From JADFOB01 sp964651325 (GTDB lineage: Bacteria > Planctomycetota > Phycisphaerae > UBA1845), in contig CAZYXP010000034.1 of the NCBI GenBank assembly GCA_964651325.1, forward strand, positions 1 to 24,557: a DNA stretch of 24,557 nucleotides. The letters run 5' to 3'. The translations under genes were made by a program, and so were the position numbers. The notes beneath the pieces are model-generated. The model was not told the origin of the DNA, ran no database searches, and saw only the letters and a list, made by a program, of their open reading frames with translations. This document shows positions 1 through 8,085 of the stretch, one piece after another (within the stretch, counting starts at the first letter, position 1; each line of letters opens with the position of its first letter).

Positions 1-101
1 GAAAGGCTCGGAAGCAAGATCGAGATCAACAACGCGATGATGGCGATCACCACGAGCAGCTCGATCAACGTAAAAGCTCGAATTCTTTGCCTGAAACTCA
101 T
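1..101 (-). CDS. Prepilin-type N-terminal leader protein (pilin/pseudopilin-like), 5' end only
   Basis: The gene reads leftward and is cut by the window edge after 33 complete codons. The start is ATG at 99-101. An AGGAG ribosome site about 7 nt upstream supports it. The product begins MSFRQRIRAFTLIELLVV and continues with a hydrophobic helix ending in LLPSLS. This is the class III (type IV pilin/pseudopilin) signal: a basic leader, cleavage before Phe, Glu at position +5 of the mature protein, and a helix that packs the filament core. A prepilin peptidase would cleave and N-methylate it. Planctomycetes carry many such genes (DUF1559-type and G/H-type pseudopilins). The C-terminal domain that would tell these apart lies outside the window. 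Confidence 0.9.
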   Translation of the reverse strand, partial: MSFRQRIRAFTLIELLVVIAIIALLISILLPSL

Positions 102-128
102 GTCACTATCTCCTAACAAGACCACCTA

Positions 129-170
129 GATACCCACGCGTTGCGACGACGGAAGCCTCCGTCGGGTATC
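129..170. other. Imperfect hairpin upstream of the pilin-like gene
   Basis: A perfect 7-bp stem (147-153 with 158-164, loop AGCC) sits inside a second complementary pair, GATACCC at 129-135 with GGGTATC at 164-170. The left side carries an 11-nt bulge. On the minus strand it lies roughly 10-50 nt upstream of the pilin ribosome site, so it could fold in the 5' leader of that mRNA. No function is claimed. Confidence 0.35.
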
Positions 171-374
171 GTTACGAAGAATAATGCCAATCAACCGCAT
201 AGGACGGTAGGGCCACCTTCTCGCAACACGACTCCAAAAAAACCAACATCGCGACAACCAAACGCCGCGTATACTTCCAAAAATCTTGGCTCCAGGTCGA
301 AAACCCGACCAAGCCACGAATCCGTTTCCGCAATGCACGACACCGGCGACGGCATTGGTTTCGCTAGTGCTCAA

Positions 375-406
375 CGCCCATTGTTTAACGCGCCCATTGT
401 TTGACG
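375..406. repeat. 16-bp tandem duplication
   Basis: CGCCCATTGTTTAACG (375-390) is followed directly by CGCCCATTGTTTGACG (391-406), two units with a single difference. It lies in non-coding DNA and is probably a simple local duplication. Confidence 0.75.
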
Positions 407-1068
407 CATTGGCGGATCAACGCCCGTTTCGCCTAAAACCGCCGCTTCACGCATACGAACCGAGTGCGTCCGAACGCCACTTTTCCAAAAAAGGGCGAAT
501 CAGCAATCAGTTCGTTGGTTTCAGTAGCACAAGCGGTCTATCTTGGCGGTAGGTGTGAGTTCCTTGAGGCGGGAACGAATAAGTACGACGGAAAATGATA
601 ACAGGTCATATATTGGATATACGAACACCCGAGTCCTCAAGATTTCCGAACGCCCATAGGCACGCTCGAACGAATTCACCCAATCCCCAAAATCCACTAC
701 AACCAACTCCATGGAACTATACTAGGACGCTGAAGCCTTGTCAAATCATCTATGCCAATTCCTTGGATTTCATCGGGCCTTTCTCGGTCCTCCAAGCCGT
801 GGCGGTTTGGGCGGTTTTCCGGTCGGCCCTGGGCGGGACGCCTGGTGCCCTCGTTTCACTGTTTCGGTTCCGAATCAAATGAACCTGGTTTTCAAGAATG
901 ACCGGAAACGCTCGTTTTGGCGTTTATTGTCGCGCCGAACCGTAGGTGGCAGGCCACCTGGAACATTGCCCCCGGCCCGTGGGGCGCGAACGCCGGTAAT
1001 GCCGATTGCCTGCTCTTGTGGAATCCATGCATAAGGAGGCCTCGTTCGGGAAAAGGGTCGTTTCAGCA

Positions 1069-2073
1069 CTAGGAAAGCCGATCGTAGGTCACGTGAATGC
1101 CATGTCGTGCCGCAACGCCGAGGCCCTTTTGGTGAGCGTCTGCCAGATAGGCGACCTGCGCTGCGGATCGGGCGACTGGGGGAAGCCCTCGTGCGGCTCG
1201 GATTTCGTTCAGGATAGTCAGTCCCACCGTGTCCGCTGCCACCGGATCCGTCGTGGCAAGGATGATTCCCTCATTGGCGAGCGTTGCGGCCGTGGCCTCG
1301 GGGCCGCCGTCAAACACCACCCTTAGCGCATCGACCACGCACAGGCGCACTTTTTTTCGGATCCGTGAATGCAGGTTGATGTCCGCGATGTACGGGCAGC
1401 AGCCGTTGTCGTGGTATCGGGCTGGATGCTTGACCAACCCGTGGGAGAGGTTCTTGAGCGCGCACGTCAATCCTGTGATGTTATGGGTCTTTAAGTACGG
1501 GACGTTAACTATTGCAGTGACTTGACTTAAGGACTTTGCGAATTGGTCCGATCCACTCCCGAAATCGGTCGGATCCGCCTCGTATCCCCTCGCTGCGGCA
1601 GTCGTGACGCCATGGACCGCCGATACTGCCGGGGCCTCAATGCAGACGATTTGACGGGCCGAAAACCCAGCGCGAACAATCGAATCGACGAGGATTTCGG
1701 CCACGGTTGCGCTGGTGGCGATGACGTCCTGACCGGACTGGTTGAATTTCAAACCGATGACGTCGTTCGGACGAAAAAGCGCTTTCCAGGCGTCACCGAT
1801 AGACTTGGTGCCCAGGATGCCGGCGACCGCCGCCTCCAGCAGCTCGCGAAACATCTCCGGATGCACGATTGGTCCGTCGATGGCAAACCGCGATCGCGCC
1901 TGGCGGACCTCCACGGGCTTGGCCCCGGGATCGACAAGGAGTTTCACGCCTGTGTCCCTGCCCGCCTTACTCGAATTGCCCTTGGCGATTGAGGCATGGC
2001 CAATCGCACACGCGGTAGCGCCGAGAAACCACCGTCTAGATCGGAGCGGGCCAGTCGGTTTGCGAGCCTCCAT
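1069..2073 (-). CDS. Tat-exported DUF362 domain protein
   Basis: 334 aa. The N-terminus carries SRRWFLG (residues 12-18) followed by a short hydrophobic stretch, fitting a twin-arginine (Tat) signal, so the protein is probably exported folded. The body matches my recollection of the DUF362 family: 'IGLKFNQ', 'VNVPYLKTHNITGLTCALKN', a 'HDNGCCPYIADIN' segment, 'VVDALRVVFDGGP', and 'ILATTDPVAADTVG' near the C-terminus. Family members are often annotated as Fe-S cluster-binding or uncharacterised. Here I see only one adjacent Cys pair (GCC) and no ferredoxin CxxCxxC repeat, so a cluster is not supported. The biochemical role is unknown. The start ATG at 2071-2073 has only a weak ribosome site but is the only start that includes the whole Tat signal. 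The next gene upstream on the same strand is the DUF2617 gene, about 210 bp away. Confidence 0.88.
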   Translation of the reverse strand: MEARKPTGPLRSRRWFLGATACAIGHASIAKGNSSKAGRDTGVKLLVDPGAKPVEVRQARSRFAIDGPIVHPEMFRELLEAAVAGILGTKSIGDAWKALFRPNDVIGLKFNQSGQDVIATSATVAEILVDSIVRAGFSARQIVCIEAPAVSAVHGVTTAAARGYEADPTDFGSGSDQFAKSLSQVTAIVNVPYLKTHNITGLTCALKNLSHGLVKHPARYHDNGCCPYIADINLHSRIRKKVRLCVVDALRVVFDGGPEATAATLANEGIILATTDPVAADTVGLTILNEIRAARGLPPVARSAAQVAYLADAHQKGLGVAARHGIHVTYDRLS

Positions 2074-2280
2074 GCTCAGGTTATCGGGTCAAATCGAGGG
2101 CTGGTTGACAAGCCGGGCAACCGAATTCTGTTGTGCAAGTCGTATGCACGTAGCTGCTTGAGGTGCAACCGCAGCGTAAATCACCCGAATGCGGCACGCG
2201 CTTCGGGCGAATCGTCGATTCAGGGGGCTTGCCAGCTTTCCAAAAGTCTAGCGATTCGCGGCACTACTCCATTGGTCGCG

Positions 2281-2850
2281 CTACCAGTTTTCCCTTGCTC
2301 GCGCCGGGCCGACCTCAAAGATCGATTGCGTCTTGAGCAGGGTCAATTCTTCTGGAAAGGCATGGTACGCGTGAACGTGGAATTCATGGTCTCGCGCATC
2401 GAAATCCACAAAGGTAAACGGCGACAAGCCATCTGAGGCCCACTGATCAAACGGCACATAAATGCCGCGGTCCTGGGCGTAGTGGACATAATCCCGATGA
2501 GTGGCGGGAAAAAGCTGAGGCGTCAGGCGCTCTACCTGCGTAGAGAGGATATACCGCAATCCATCGCCGAAGGCCTGGGAGTGGTCCCGCTCGCCACGAA
2601 AGCGGAACGAGGTCGCCAATCCAACCTTGGGGAGCAATTCGTTGGGTTCGGTAATCACTTCAGTCAGGATCTGGTCACCGGTCTGGATCGTCACCACATG
2701 CGCTAGTCCGGTAACCCAAATCTCCGCCGAATATCGCGCCTGGGTGACCCGCTTAACTCGATCGATGTGAAACAGTTCCGGATGCAGCGCCCGCTGGTAC
2801 AGGCAGAATTGCAATTCCTCGACTGACTGTTTTGTCTTTCCTCGTTCCAC
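2281..2850 (-). CDS. DUF2617 family protein
   Basis: About 189 aa from the GTG at 2848-2850. The sequence agrees with my memory of DUF2617, small soluble proteins of unknown function in Planctomycetes and Actinobacteria: 'LYQRALHPELF' near the start, 'HVVTIQTGDQILTEVI', 'RFRGERDHS', 'STQVERLTPQLF', 'SPFTFVDFDARDHEFHVHAYHAFPEELTLLKTQSIFE'. No signal peptide or membrane helix is visible, so it is probably cytoplasmic. The frame extends upstream to a TTG at 2908-2910, but a TATAAT hexamer on the coding strand lies at 2894-2899 inside that extension. A GAGGTG ribosome-like sequence precedes the GTG at 2850, so I prefer the short form; a GTG at 2854-2856 is also possible. No function can be given beyond the family name. 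Confidence 0.8.
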   Translation of the reverse strand: MERGKTKQSVEELQFCLYQRALHPELFHIDRVKRVTQARYSAEIWVTGLAHVVTIQTGDQILTEVITEPNELLPKVGLATSFRFRGERDHSQAFGDGLRYILSTQVERLTPQLFPATHRDYVHYAQDRGIYVPFDQWASDGLSPFTFVDFDARDHEFHVHAYHAFPEELTLLKTQSIFEVGPARARENW

Positions 2851-3101
2851 GCTCACCTCAGATCCCGCCAACAGAAGAATACCACTCCAACCATTATATG
2901 GACTTCGCAACGCAATTCCACGTATTTATTTATCGCACTAGGATTTTCTCAAGTCACTAATAGGGCGTCGTAGAGCCACGATATTATAGGACGTTGCTCC
3001 ACGATGCAGGTGCTGTGATGCTGCAAGGCTTGCGTTCGTCAGCGGGGGGAGCCGATAGAAAATCACAGGGTTGCCATATTTTCTTGGACGGTCGATCGGG
3101 C

Positions 3102-3129
3102 TTGCTGATCCGACTGGCCGCGCTATAAT
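3102..3129 (+). promoter_or_regulatory. Sigma-70-type promoter with a very short leader
   Basis: TTGCTG (3102-3107), a 16-bp spacer, then a perfect TATAAT (3124-3129). Transcription would begin near 3136, only a few bases before the tandem ATGs at 3140 and 3143. Any mRNA for that frame would be nearly leaderless. Confidence 0.55.
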
Positions 3130-3139
3130 CCGCCACAAG

Positions 3140-3586
3140 ATGATGCAATGCCTCATGCCAATCACTAGTTGGGCGGTGATTCCGGCGATTCTCGCCGCCA
3201 GCGTCTTCCAGGGGGAACCCTGTGCAGAGGATGCCGCGCCCGCGCCAGCATCGGCCATTGAAGCCCAAATCGGCGAGTCTACCGAGGAACTCCCCGCGGG
3301 TAGTGACGCGCCTCCATCCGATTCAACGGATTCGTCCGACTCAGAGGAGCAGGAGCATTCCACGGGGGTGGGGCCGATTCGTGCACCGGCGGAAATGGTT
3401 GGCAGATCGATGTGGTCGGCCACAACGACCCTCGCGAAGGTTCGTGGATTCGACGCATTTGCACAGCCCGCCCGCGATGCTGTGGTTTCGCACCACCATG
3501 TTCTGCCACCTAACGCCAACGGGCGAGGGTCGGTCTTGCTCTGTTTGGTGGCCACGGCCGTGCGCCCCCATGCCCCGCCCGCATAG
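3140..3586 (+). CDS. Hypothetical small exported acidic protein (doubtful)
   Basis: 148 aa from ATG 3140. Residues 1-24 resemble a weak signal peptide (short polar start, a hydrophobic run ending around ILAASVFQG). They are followed by an Ala/Pro and then Asp/Ser/Glu-rich segment (residues about 31-75, including a DSTDSSDSEEQE run), and a tail with no recognisable motif. A good -35/-10 pair lies immediately upstream. Against it: an overlapping minus-strand frame of 238 codons exists, the tail composition is not protein-like, and there is no ribosome site. The position just before secDF is where yajC often sits in bacteria. The sequence shows no YajC features (single helix plus the GG..G.V motif), so I do not call it that. 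Confidence 0.4.
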   Translation: MMQCLMPITSWAVIPAILAASVFQGEPCAEDAAPAPASAIEAQIGESTEELPAGSDAPPSDSTDSSDSEEQEHSTGVGPIRAPAEMVGRSMWSATTTLAKVRGFDAFAQPARDAVVSHHHVLPPNANGRGSVLLCLVATAVRPHAPPA

Positions 3587-3746
3587 CATGCTTCTCGGGT
3601 GTCGCAATTCTGGGCGTCCGCCATTCTTATCTTATTCTTGATTCTCTTCTGCAATTTGGTCGATCACGATCCGACGAATTGATTTTGCTGAACGATGGAA
3701 GCGGCCGCGTGTTGGCGGCCCTTGAGCTACGGGAGCTACCTTTCAA

Positions 3747-6700
3747 ATGCATGATTCAAACAGATTTAGTAAATGGGCACTTGTTGTCATTCTAGTGATC
3801 CTTGCGGGGCTCTCACTCTATCCCCCTAGCCGGACGCTGAAAGGCGGGATCGATCTTGTGGGGGGGACGAGCCTCCTTTTGGAAATCGATACGACCGGCT
3901 TGGAGCGTGGTCAGCAGACCGGTTTGGCGTCCAAGGTGATGAATGTGCTCAAGGATCGAGTCGATCCCAAGGGGCAGCTGAATCTCGAATGGCGCCCGGT
4001 GGGCAACACACGGCTGGAAATCCGGATGCCTCAACCGCCGAAAGAGGCGCTCGCGCGTCGCGATGCTAAGGACGCTGCTCTTGACGCCATTTCCGCGCGC
4101 AACCTGAAGCGATTCGACGTCGAAGAGGCGCTCAGCAAGGCCGACGCCGAGCGCAAACTCGCCCTCGCGAGCTTGGTCGGGGCAACGGTTGAGCGCGCAT
4201 CGCTCGCCGACGCCTTGATGGCGGCGTTCGACAAGAAGCGATCGGCTGATACGGCGGACGATGACGAGGCCAAGACGAAGGCCGCCGACGCGTACGAAGC
4301 TGCCATGGCGGCGCTGCTCGCCACCAATGCCCCTGTGGGGCGCATCTCGGACATCCTGGCGCTAGGTGAGGGTGCTCGACGGGATAAGGAACTTGACCGC
4401 TTCCGCAACGAATTTCCGGCCTTTGATGCCGGATCGATTTCTGATTCCGACGGCAAGCTGATCACCAAAGCGATGGAAGCCTATGACGAATGGGCCAAGG
4501 ACAAAGCCGACCTCGAAGATCCCTCAGACCTTAAGCGCCGAATCAAAGGTGCCGGCGTGCTCGAGTTTCGCATCCTGGCGGAGCGGGATCCCAGTTCGCC
4601 GACCAACATCCTGGATCCGCAAGGGCAGGGCGACCTATCCATCAAGTCGTTTCGGGCGGCATTGGCCAAGCAGGGGCCGCGTATGCGTCAGGGCGATCGC
4701 ATCGGATGGTTCGCGATCGAAAACCCACTTAAGTTTTTCCGCGACGTAAGCAACTTCGACGATGTCGATCGCTTGAAGGATTCGCCCGGTCTCCCGGTGA
4801 TCGAGGATTACGCTGGCCGTTATTACGTCCTTGCCTACAACGCGCCTCAACAGCGCATGTTGAAGGGCACCAAAGAAAGGAAATGGAAGTTGCGTTCGGC
4901 ATTCGGCGACCGCGATCCCATGACAGGCGAAAACGTCGTGAGCTTCGTCCTCGACGCGCGCGGGGGCCGACTCTTCGGTGAGTTGACCGGCGCCAACGTC
5001 CAGCGCGAGCTCTGCATCCTGCTCGACAACCGCGCCGTCTCGTATGCCAACATCCGGGAACGCATTACCGAGCGATGCCAGATCAGCGGTCGCTTCAGCG
5101 CGGATCGCGTGCAGGATCTGGTGCGCACGCTGGATGCCGGTTCGCTACCGGCCCGAATCAAAGAGCAGCCGCTGATGGAAAAGACGATCGGTCCGAGCCT
5201 CGGTGAGACCAACCGCACCATGGGCATCAACGCGGCCATCTACGCCGCGGTTGCCGTGTCGGTGTTCGTGCTTTTGTATTACGGCATCGCCGCCGGCGGG
5301 ATGGCCAACGTGGCGTTGGCGATGAACCTGCTTTTTGTGTTGGCCGCGATGGCGCTGCTTCAGGCTACGTTTACGTTGCCGGGCATCGCGGGCTTGATCT
5401 TGACGGTGGGTATGGCCATCGACGCCAATGTGCTGATCTTTGAGCGTATTCGCGAGGAGCGCAAGCGAGGCGTCGTGTTCAAGAAGGCGCTGAACAGCGG
5501 CTATGACAAAGCCTTCTCCACGATTATGGATGCCAACTTGACGACACTCCTAACGTGCATCATCCTGGGCTTTGTCGGAAGTGAAGAGGTCAAGGGGTTC
5601 GCGATCACGCTGGGGATCGGCATCGTTACGAGTTTGTTCACGTCGTTGTTCATAACGCGCCTGGTCTTCAATACGATGATCAGCTCAGGGATGCTTAAGG
5701 ACTTCTCCATGCGCGCCTTCATCGGTTCGCCGAACATGGATTGGCTTAGCTTGCGGTCCAAGTTTTGGCCGTTCTCCGTGGTGACTGTCATTCTTGGTGC
5801 CGGCGTGTTTGTGTTGATGGCCAACACCAACAAGGAGGCGGTCTTCGATATCGAATTCCTAGGCGGTACAGGCATTCAGGTGGACCTGAAGCCCGGGGTC
5901 GCGCTTACCGACGAGGACGTTTCTGATTTGATTTCCGCAGACCACGTAGGCGGCAAAACCTCGGCGGCGGATTGGCTCGAATCGGCGGCCGAGCGGCTGG
6001 ACATGAGCCGCGTTGAAGTCTCCGCCGGTAGCTCTTCCAGAATGTTGCTTGTCAAGTCGGTGGACAACAGTTTGACCGGCGAAGAGCTTTCCGTGCTGTT
6101 GGCCGGCGCGCTCGACGGGAAGATAGAAACCGACGGCACCACCATCGTGGACAAGCATGCGGTCGAGTTCGAGGGCAAGCCCGGCGCACTAACCCAGGAA
6201 TCGCTCAAGGCCGCTATAGTCGCCGCACAGGACCTCGTAAGCGGGGCTGCGACAAGATTGCGCAGCGCGCGCGTGCAAAGCGTGGCGGATCTCAACGCCG
6301 ACCCGAACGCCGGCCTTTCGTATGAAGTGGTGACCATCGAGACGAATCGTCAACTGGTTCAAGCCGCGATTCTCGCGGCGATGGGAGATGAACTCGAGGT
6401 GCAACGCTCGATTCAGATGACCGTGGCCAACGACGACGAGCTCCTCAACGAGCCGTATTTCGTCGTCGAGTCGGAGGATCAGTACATAAGTGACGTCCTC
6501 GGCGGCGGCGCCTCGTTCGATATTCGTCGCTTCCGCGGTGGCGTGGCGGTGGACGTGCAGATCGATGAGAACGAGCACCCGGTTCAGGTTGCGGAACTTA
6601 GTCGCCGGCTGCGTGAGTACCGCCTAAGCGTCAACGAGGACAATGCCCGGGCGCGCGAAACCGCCGTCTTCCCCCTTGGCGCGGGCAGCGCGGGGCAGGG

Positions 6701-7583
6701 ATACCGGCGGTTTGCATTCTTGGCCGTCGACGACACCACCCATTACGACGAAGTGGGAGAATCGCTGTGGAAAGACTCGATCGCCCGCCCGTTCCAAGCG
6801 GACGTGGAAGGCGCCATGGCCGCGGAGAAATCGCTGTCGAAGGTGGTTCAGTTTGCGCCGCAGGTCGCGGGTCAGGCGAAGAACCGCGCCGTGTTTTCGA
6901 TCATCCTGGCGCTTGGCGCGATCGTCGTCTACCTGTCCCTTCGATTCGGAACGAAGGAATACGGACTGGCCGCGATTGTGGCGCTGGTGCATGACGTTTC
7001 GATTACGTTGGGACTCGTGACGTTGAGTCGTTTCGTGGCGGGCACCTTCATCGGCGACGTGCTGCTAATCAAGGACGCTTTCCGGGTCGATCTCCCGATG
7101 ATCGCGGCGATTCTCACGGTCATCGGCTACAGCCTCAACGATACGATCGTTGTCTTTGACCGGATTCGCGAAAATCGCGGGAAAATTGGTAAGCTCCAGG
7201 CGAGCACGATCAACAACAGCATCAACCAGACGCTGTCACGTACGTTGCTTACGTCGATCACAACATTCATCGCGGTGGGCGTGTTGTATGCGTTCGGCGG
7301 CGCCGGCGTGCACGGATTCAGCTTCGCGCTGATGATCGGCGTGATTGTGGGAACCTATAGCTCGATCGGCATTGCCACGCCGCTGCTCTATCGTCCGGCG
7401 ATACTTTGGAAGATCATGGCGGTGTTGGTCGCGGTGGGGATGATTGGCCTAACTTATCTTGTCACGGATAGCCAGACGATGCGTTTGGTTGGTACGGCCA
7501 TCTTGCTGGCGGGGCTGATGGGCATCCTGATGCGCAAGGGCGAGGGAAGCGCGAGCCGCTCGGGCCGGCCCGCCGCGGTCTAA
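3747..7583 (+). CDS. secDF: Protein translocase SecD-SecF fusion
   Basis: 1278 aa. It is the membrane motor that uses proton flow to pull preproteins out of the SecYEG channel on the periplasmic side. Residues 9-25 form TM1, followed by the SecD signature DLVGG (36-40). The SecD periplasmic domain is split by a long, highly charged Ala-rich helical segment (about 98-262). SecD TM2-6 span about 492-655 and contain AIDANVLIFERIREE, with the proton-relay Asp at 559. The SecF half starts near 672 (FDIEFLGG at about 701-707), has a long periplasmic region, and has its TM cluster at about 1047-1220 with SLNDTIVVFDRIRE (Asp 1132). Two additional C-terminal hydrophobic helices (about 1222-1265) are present. 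Fused SecDF is known in Planctomycetes, Bacteroidetes and some Firmicutes; 1278 aa is well above the usual 740-1000. GGGAG at 3731-3735 is the probable ribosome site. Confidence 0.97.
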   Translation: MHDSNRFSKWALVVILVILAGLSLYPPSRTLKGGIDLVGGTSLLLEIDTTGLERGQQTGLASKVMNVLKDRVDPKGQLNLEWRPVGNTRLEIRMPQPPKEALARRDAKDAALDAISARNLKRFDVEEALSKADAERKLALASLVGATVERASLADALMAAFDKKRSADTADDDEAKTKAADAYEAAMAALLATNAPVGRISDILALGEGARRDKELDRFRNEFPAFDAGSISDSDGKLITKAMEAYDEWAKDKADLEDPSDLKRRIKGAGVLEFRILAERDPSSPTNILDPQGQGDLSIKSFRAALAKQGPRMRQGDRIGWFAIENPLKFFRDVSNFDDVDRLKDSPGLPVIEDYAGRYYVLAYNAPQQRMLKGTKERKWKLRSAFGDRDPMTGENVVSFVLDARGGRLFGELTGANVQRELCILLDNRAVSYANIRERITERCQISGRFSADRVQDLVRTLDAGSLPARIKEQPLMEKTIGPSLGETNRTMGINAAIYAAVAVSVFVLLYYGIAAGGMANVALAMNLLFVLAAMALLQATFTLPGIAGLILTVGMAIDANVLIFERIREERKRGVVFKKALNSGYDKAFSTIMDANLTTLLTCIILGFVGSEEVKGFAITLGIGIVTSLFTSLFITRLVFNTMISSGMLKDFSMRAFIGSPNMDWLSLRSKFWPFSVVTVILGAGVFVLMANTNKEAVFDIEFLGGTGIQVDLKPGVALTDEDVSDLISADHVGGKTSAADWLESAAERLDMSRVEVSAGSSSRMLLVKSVDNSLTGEELSVLLAGALDGKIETDGTTIVDKHAVEFEGKPGALTQESLKAAIVAAQDLVSGAATRLRSARVQSVADLNADPNAGLSYEVVTIETNRQLVQAAILAAMGDELEVQRSIQMTVANDDELLNEPYFVVESEDQYISDVLGGGASFDIRRFRGGVAVDVQIDENEHPVQVAELSRRLREYRLSVNEDNARARETAVFPLGAGSAGQGYRRFAFLAVDDTTHYDEVGESLWKDSIARPFQADVEGAMAAEKSLSKVVQFAPQVAGQAKNRAVFSIILALGAIVVYLSLRFGTKEYGLAAIVALVHDVSITLGLVTLSRFVAGTFIGDVLLIKDAFRVDLPMIAAILTVIGYSLNDTIVVFDRIRENRGKIGKLQASTINNSINQTLSRTLLTSITTFIAVGVLYAFGGAGVHGFSFALMIGVIVGTYSSIGIATPLLYRPAILWKIMAVLVAVGMIGLTYLVTDSQTMRLVGTAILLAGLMGILMRKGEGSASRSGRPAAV

Positions 7584-7643
7584 GCCCCGGCTTCGCGGTG
7601 GCTGTGATGGTTTCTGTGCTTTGAGCCGCGGACTCCGGGCCGC

Positions 7644-7680
7644 GCGAAACGGGTTTCGCTAGGCAATCCGTTCGGATTGC
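7644..7680. terminator. Tandem hairpins downstream of secDF
   Basis: Two adjacent perfect stems: GCGAAAC (7644-7650) with GTTTCGC (7653-7659), and GCAATCCG (7663-7670) with CGGATTGC (7673-7680). They start 60 nt after the secDF stop. No U-run follows directly; the nearest is CTTTTTG around 7702-7706. They could be a terminator, an mRNA 3'-end stabiliser or part of a structured RNA. Confidence 0.45.
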
Positions 7681-7923
7681 GTGCTAGGATCGTTGCGTGG
7701 CCTTTTTGGGTCGAGTATATTCTCAGGAACAGGTGTTGGTCGCCTCGGGCCCACTTCAGGTGGGTCCGAGGCGACTGCCAAGTCGCGCCAAGGCTGGATC
7801 CGCCCTCTTTTGAACGGCGTGTTTGTGCTGCCGCGCGCGACCTTGGGGCGGTTGGGTATGATGCACTCTAGGGGTACGGCAACGGTACTACGGTCGAGGC
7901 CATGAACCAGGAAGTTGGCACTC
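7681..7923. other. Non-coding spacer before the small membrane protein
   Basis: Apart from the 7739-7775 hairpin, nothing here looks coding. The open frames on both strands have no ribosome sites and overlap the palindrome. Together with the tandem hairpins at 7644-7680, three stable stems fall within about 130 nt. That would suit either a transcript 3' end or a structured RNA; the sequence alone does not decide. Confidence 0.4.
7739..7775. repeat. Strong 16-bp hairpin, possible dispersed palindrome
   Basis: Arm 7739-7754 (GTCGCCTCGGGCCCAC) pairs over all 16 positions with 7760-7775 (GTGGGTCCGAGGCGAC), with one G-U pair if transcribed, around the 5-nt loop TTCAG. No T-run follows, so it is not a classical intrinsic terminator. 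The CCCAC...GTGGGT core resembles the hairpin at 16077-16099, suggesting a short repeat family. Confidence 0.7.
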
Positions 7924-8085
7924 ATGTTTGAATGGTTCGCCGACCTGAGTCCGCTGGCCCGGTATGGAGCAGCCCTGCTGTTCCTCGGCGCAGGCGGCGT
8001 GGCATACGTTTGCGGTTGGTGGGTTCCCTGGCTCTGGGCGGTTGGCGGCACCTTGCTGCTCGCCGCGATGCTCGTTAAAGACTAG
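7924..8085 (+). CDS. 53-aa membrane protein with two hydrophobic helices
   Basis: ATG at 7924, stop TAG at 8083-8085. The product starts MFEWFADLSPLARYGAALL and contains two hydrophobic stretches (about residues 13-30 and 33-50). They are separated by a Trp-rich turn (CGWWVPWLW), and the protein ends in LVKD. An AGGAAG ribosome site lies about 10 nt upstream. Hydrophobicity, tryptophan placement at the likely membrane interface and the start context all favour a real small inner-membrane protein. I recognise no named family. It lies downstream of secDF but is separated by strong hairpins, so co-transcription is uncertain. Confidence 0.6.
   Translation: MFEWFADLSPLARYGAALLFLGAGGVAYVCGWWVPWLWAVGGTLLLAAMLVKD

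Larger units (their letters stand above)
102..1068. other. Intergenic region, about 970 bp, no convincing gene
   Basis: Open frames here overlap one another on both strands, lack plausible ribosome sites, and encode Arg/Pro/Ser-rich low-complexity peptides typical of antisense shadows. What can be seen is the hairpin at 129-170, a 16-bp tandem duplication at 375-406, an AT-rich patch around 590-625, and a 6-bp palindromic stem at 944-949/954-959 with loop CAGG. I found no tRNA, riboswitch or CRISPR pattern. Confidence 0.5.

Noticed and set aside
2938..3654. 238-codon minus-strand frame
   Set aside because: Antisense to the 3140-3586 frame. Its product lacks any motif, has scattered Cys/Arg/Ser typical of shadow frames, and has no ribosome site.
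3587..3746. Possible yajC upstream of secDF
   Set aside because: Reading all frames, I see no single hydrophobic helix followed by the YajC GG..G.V motif.
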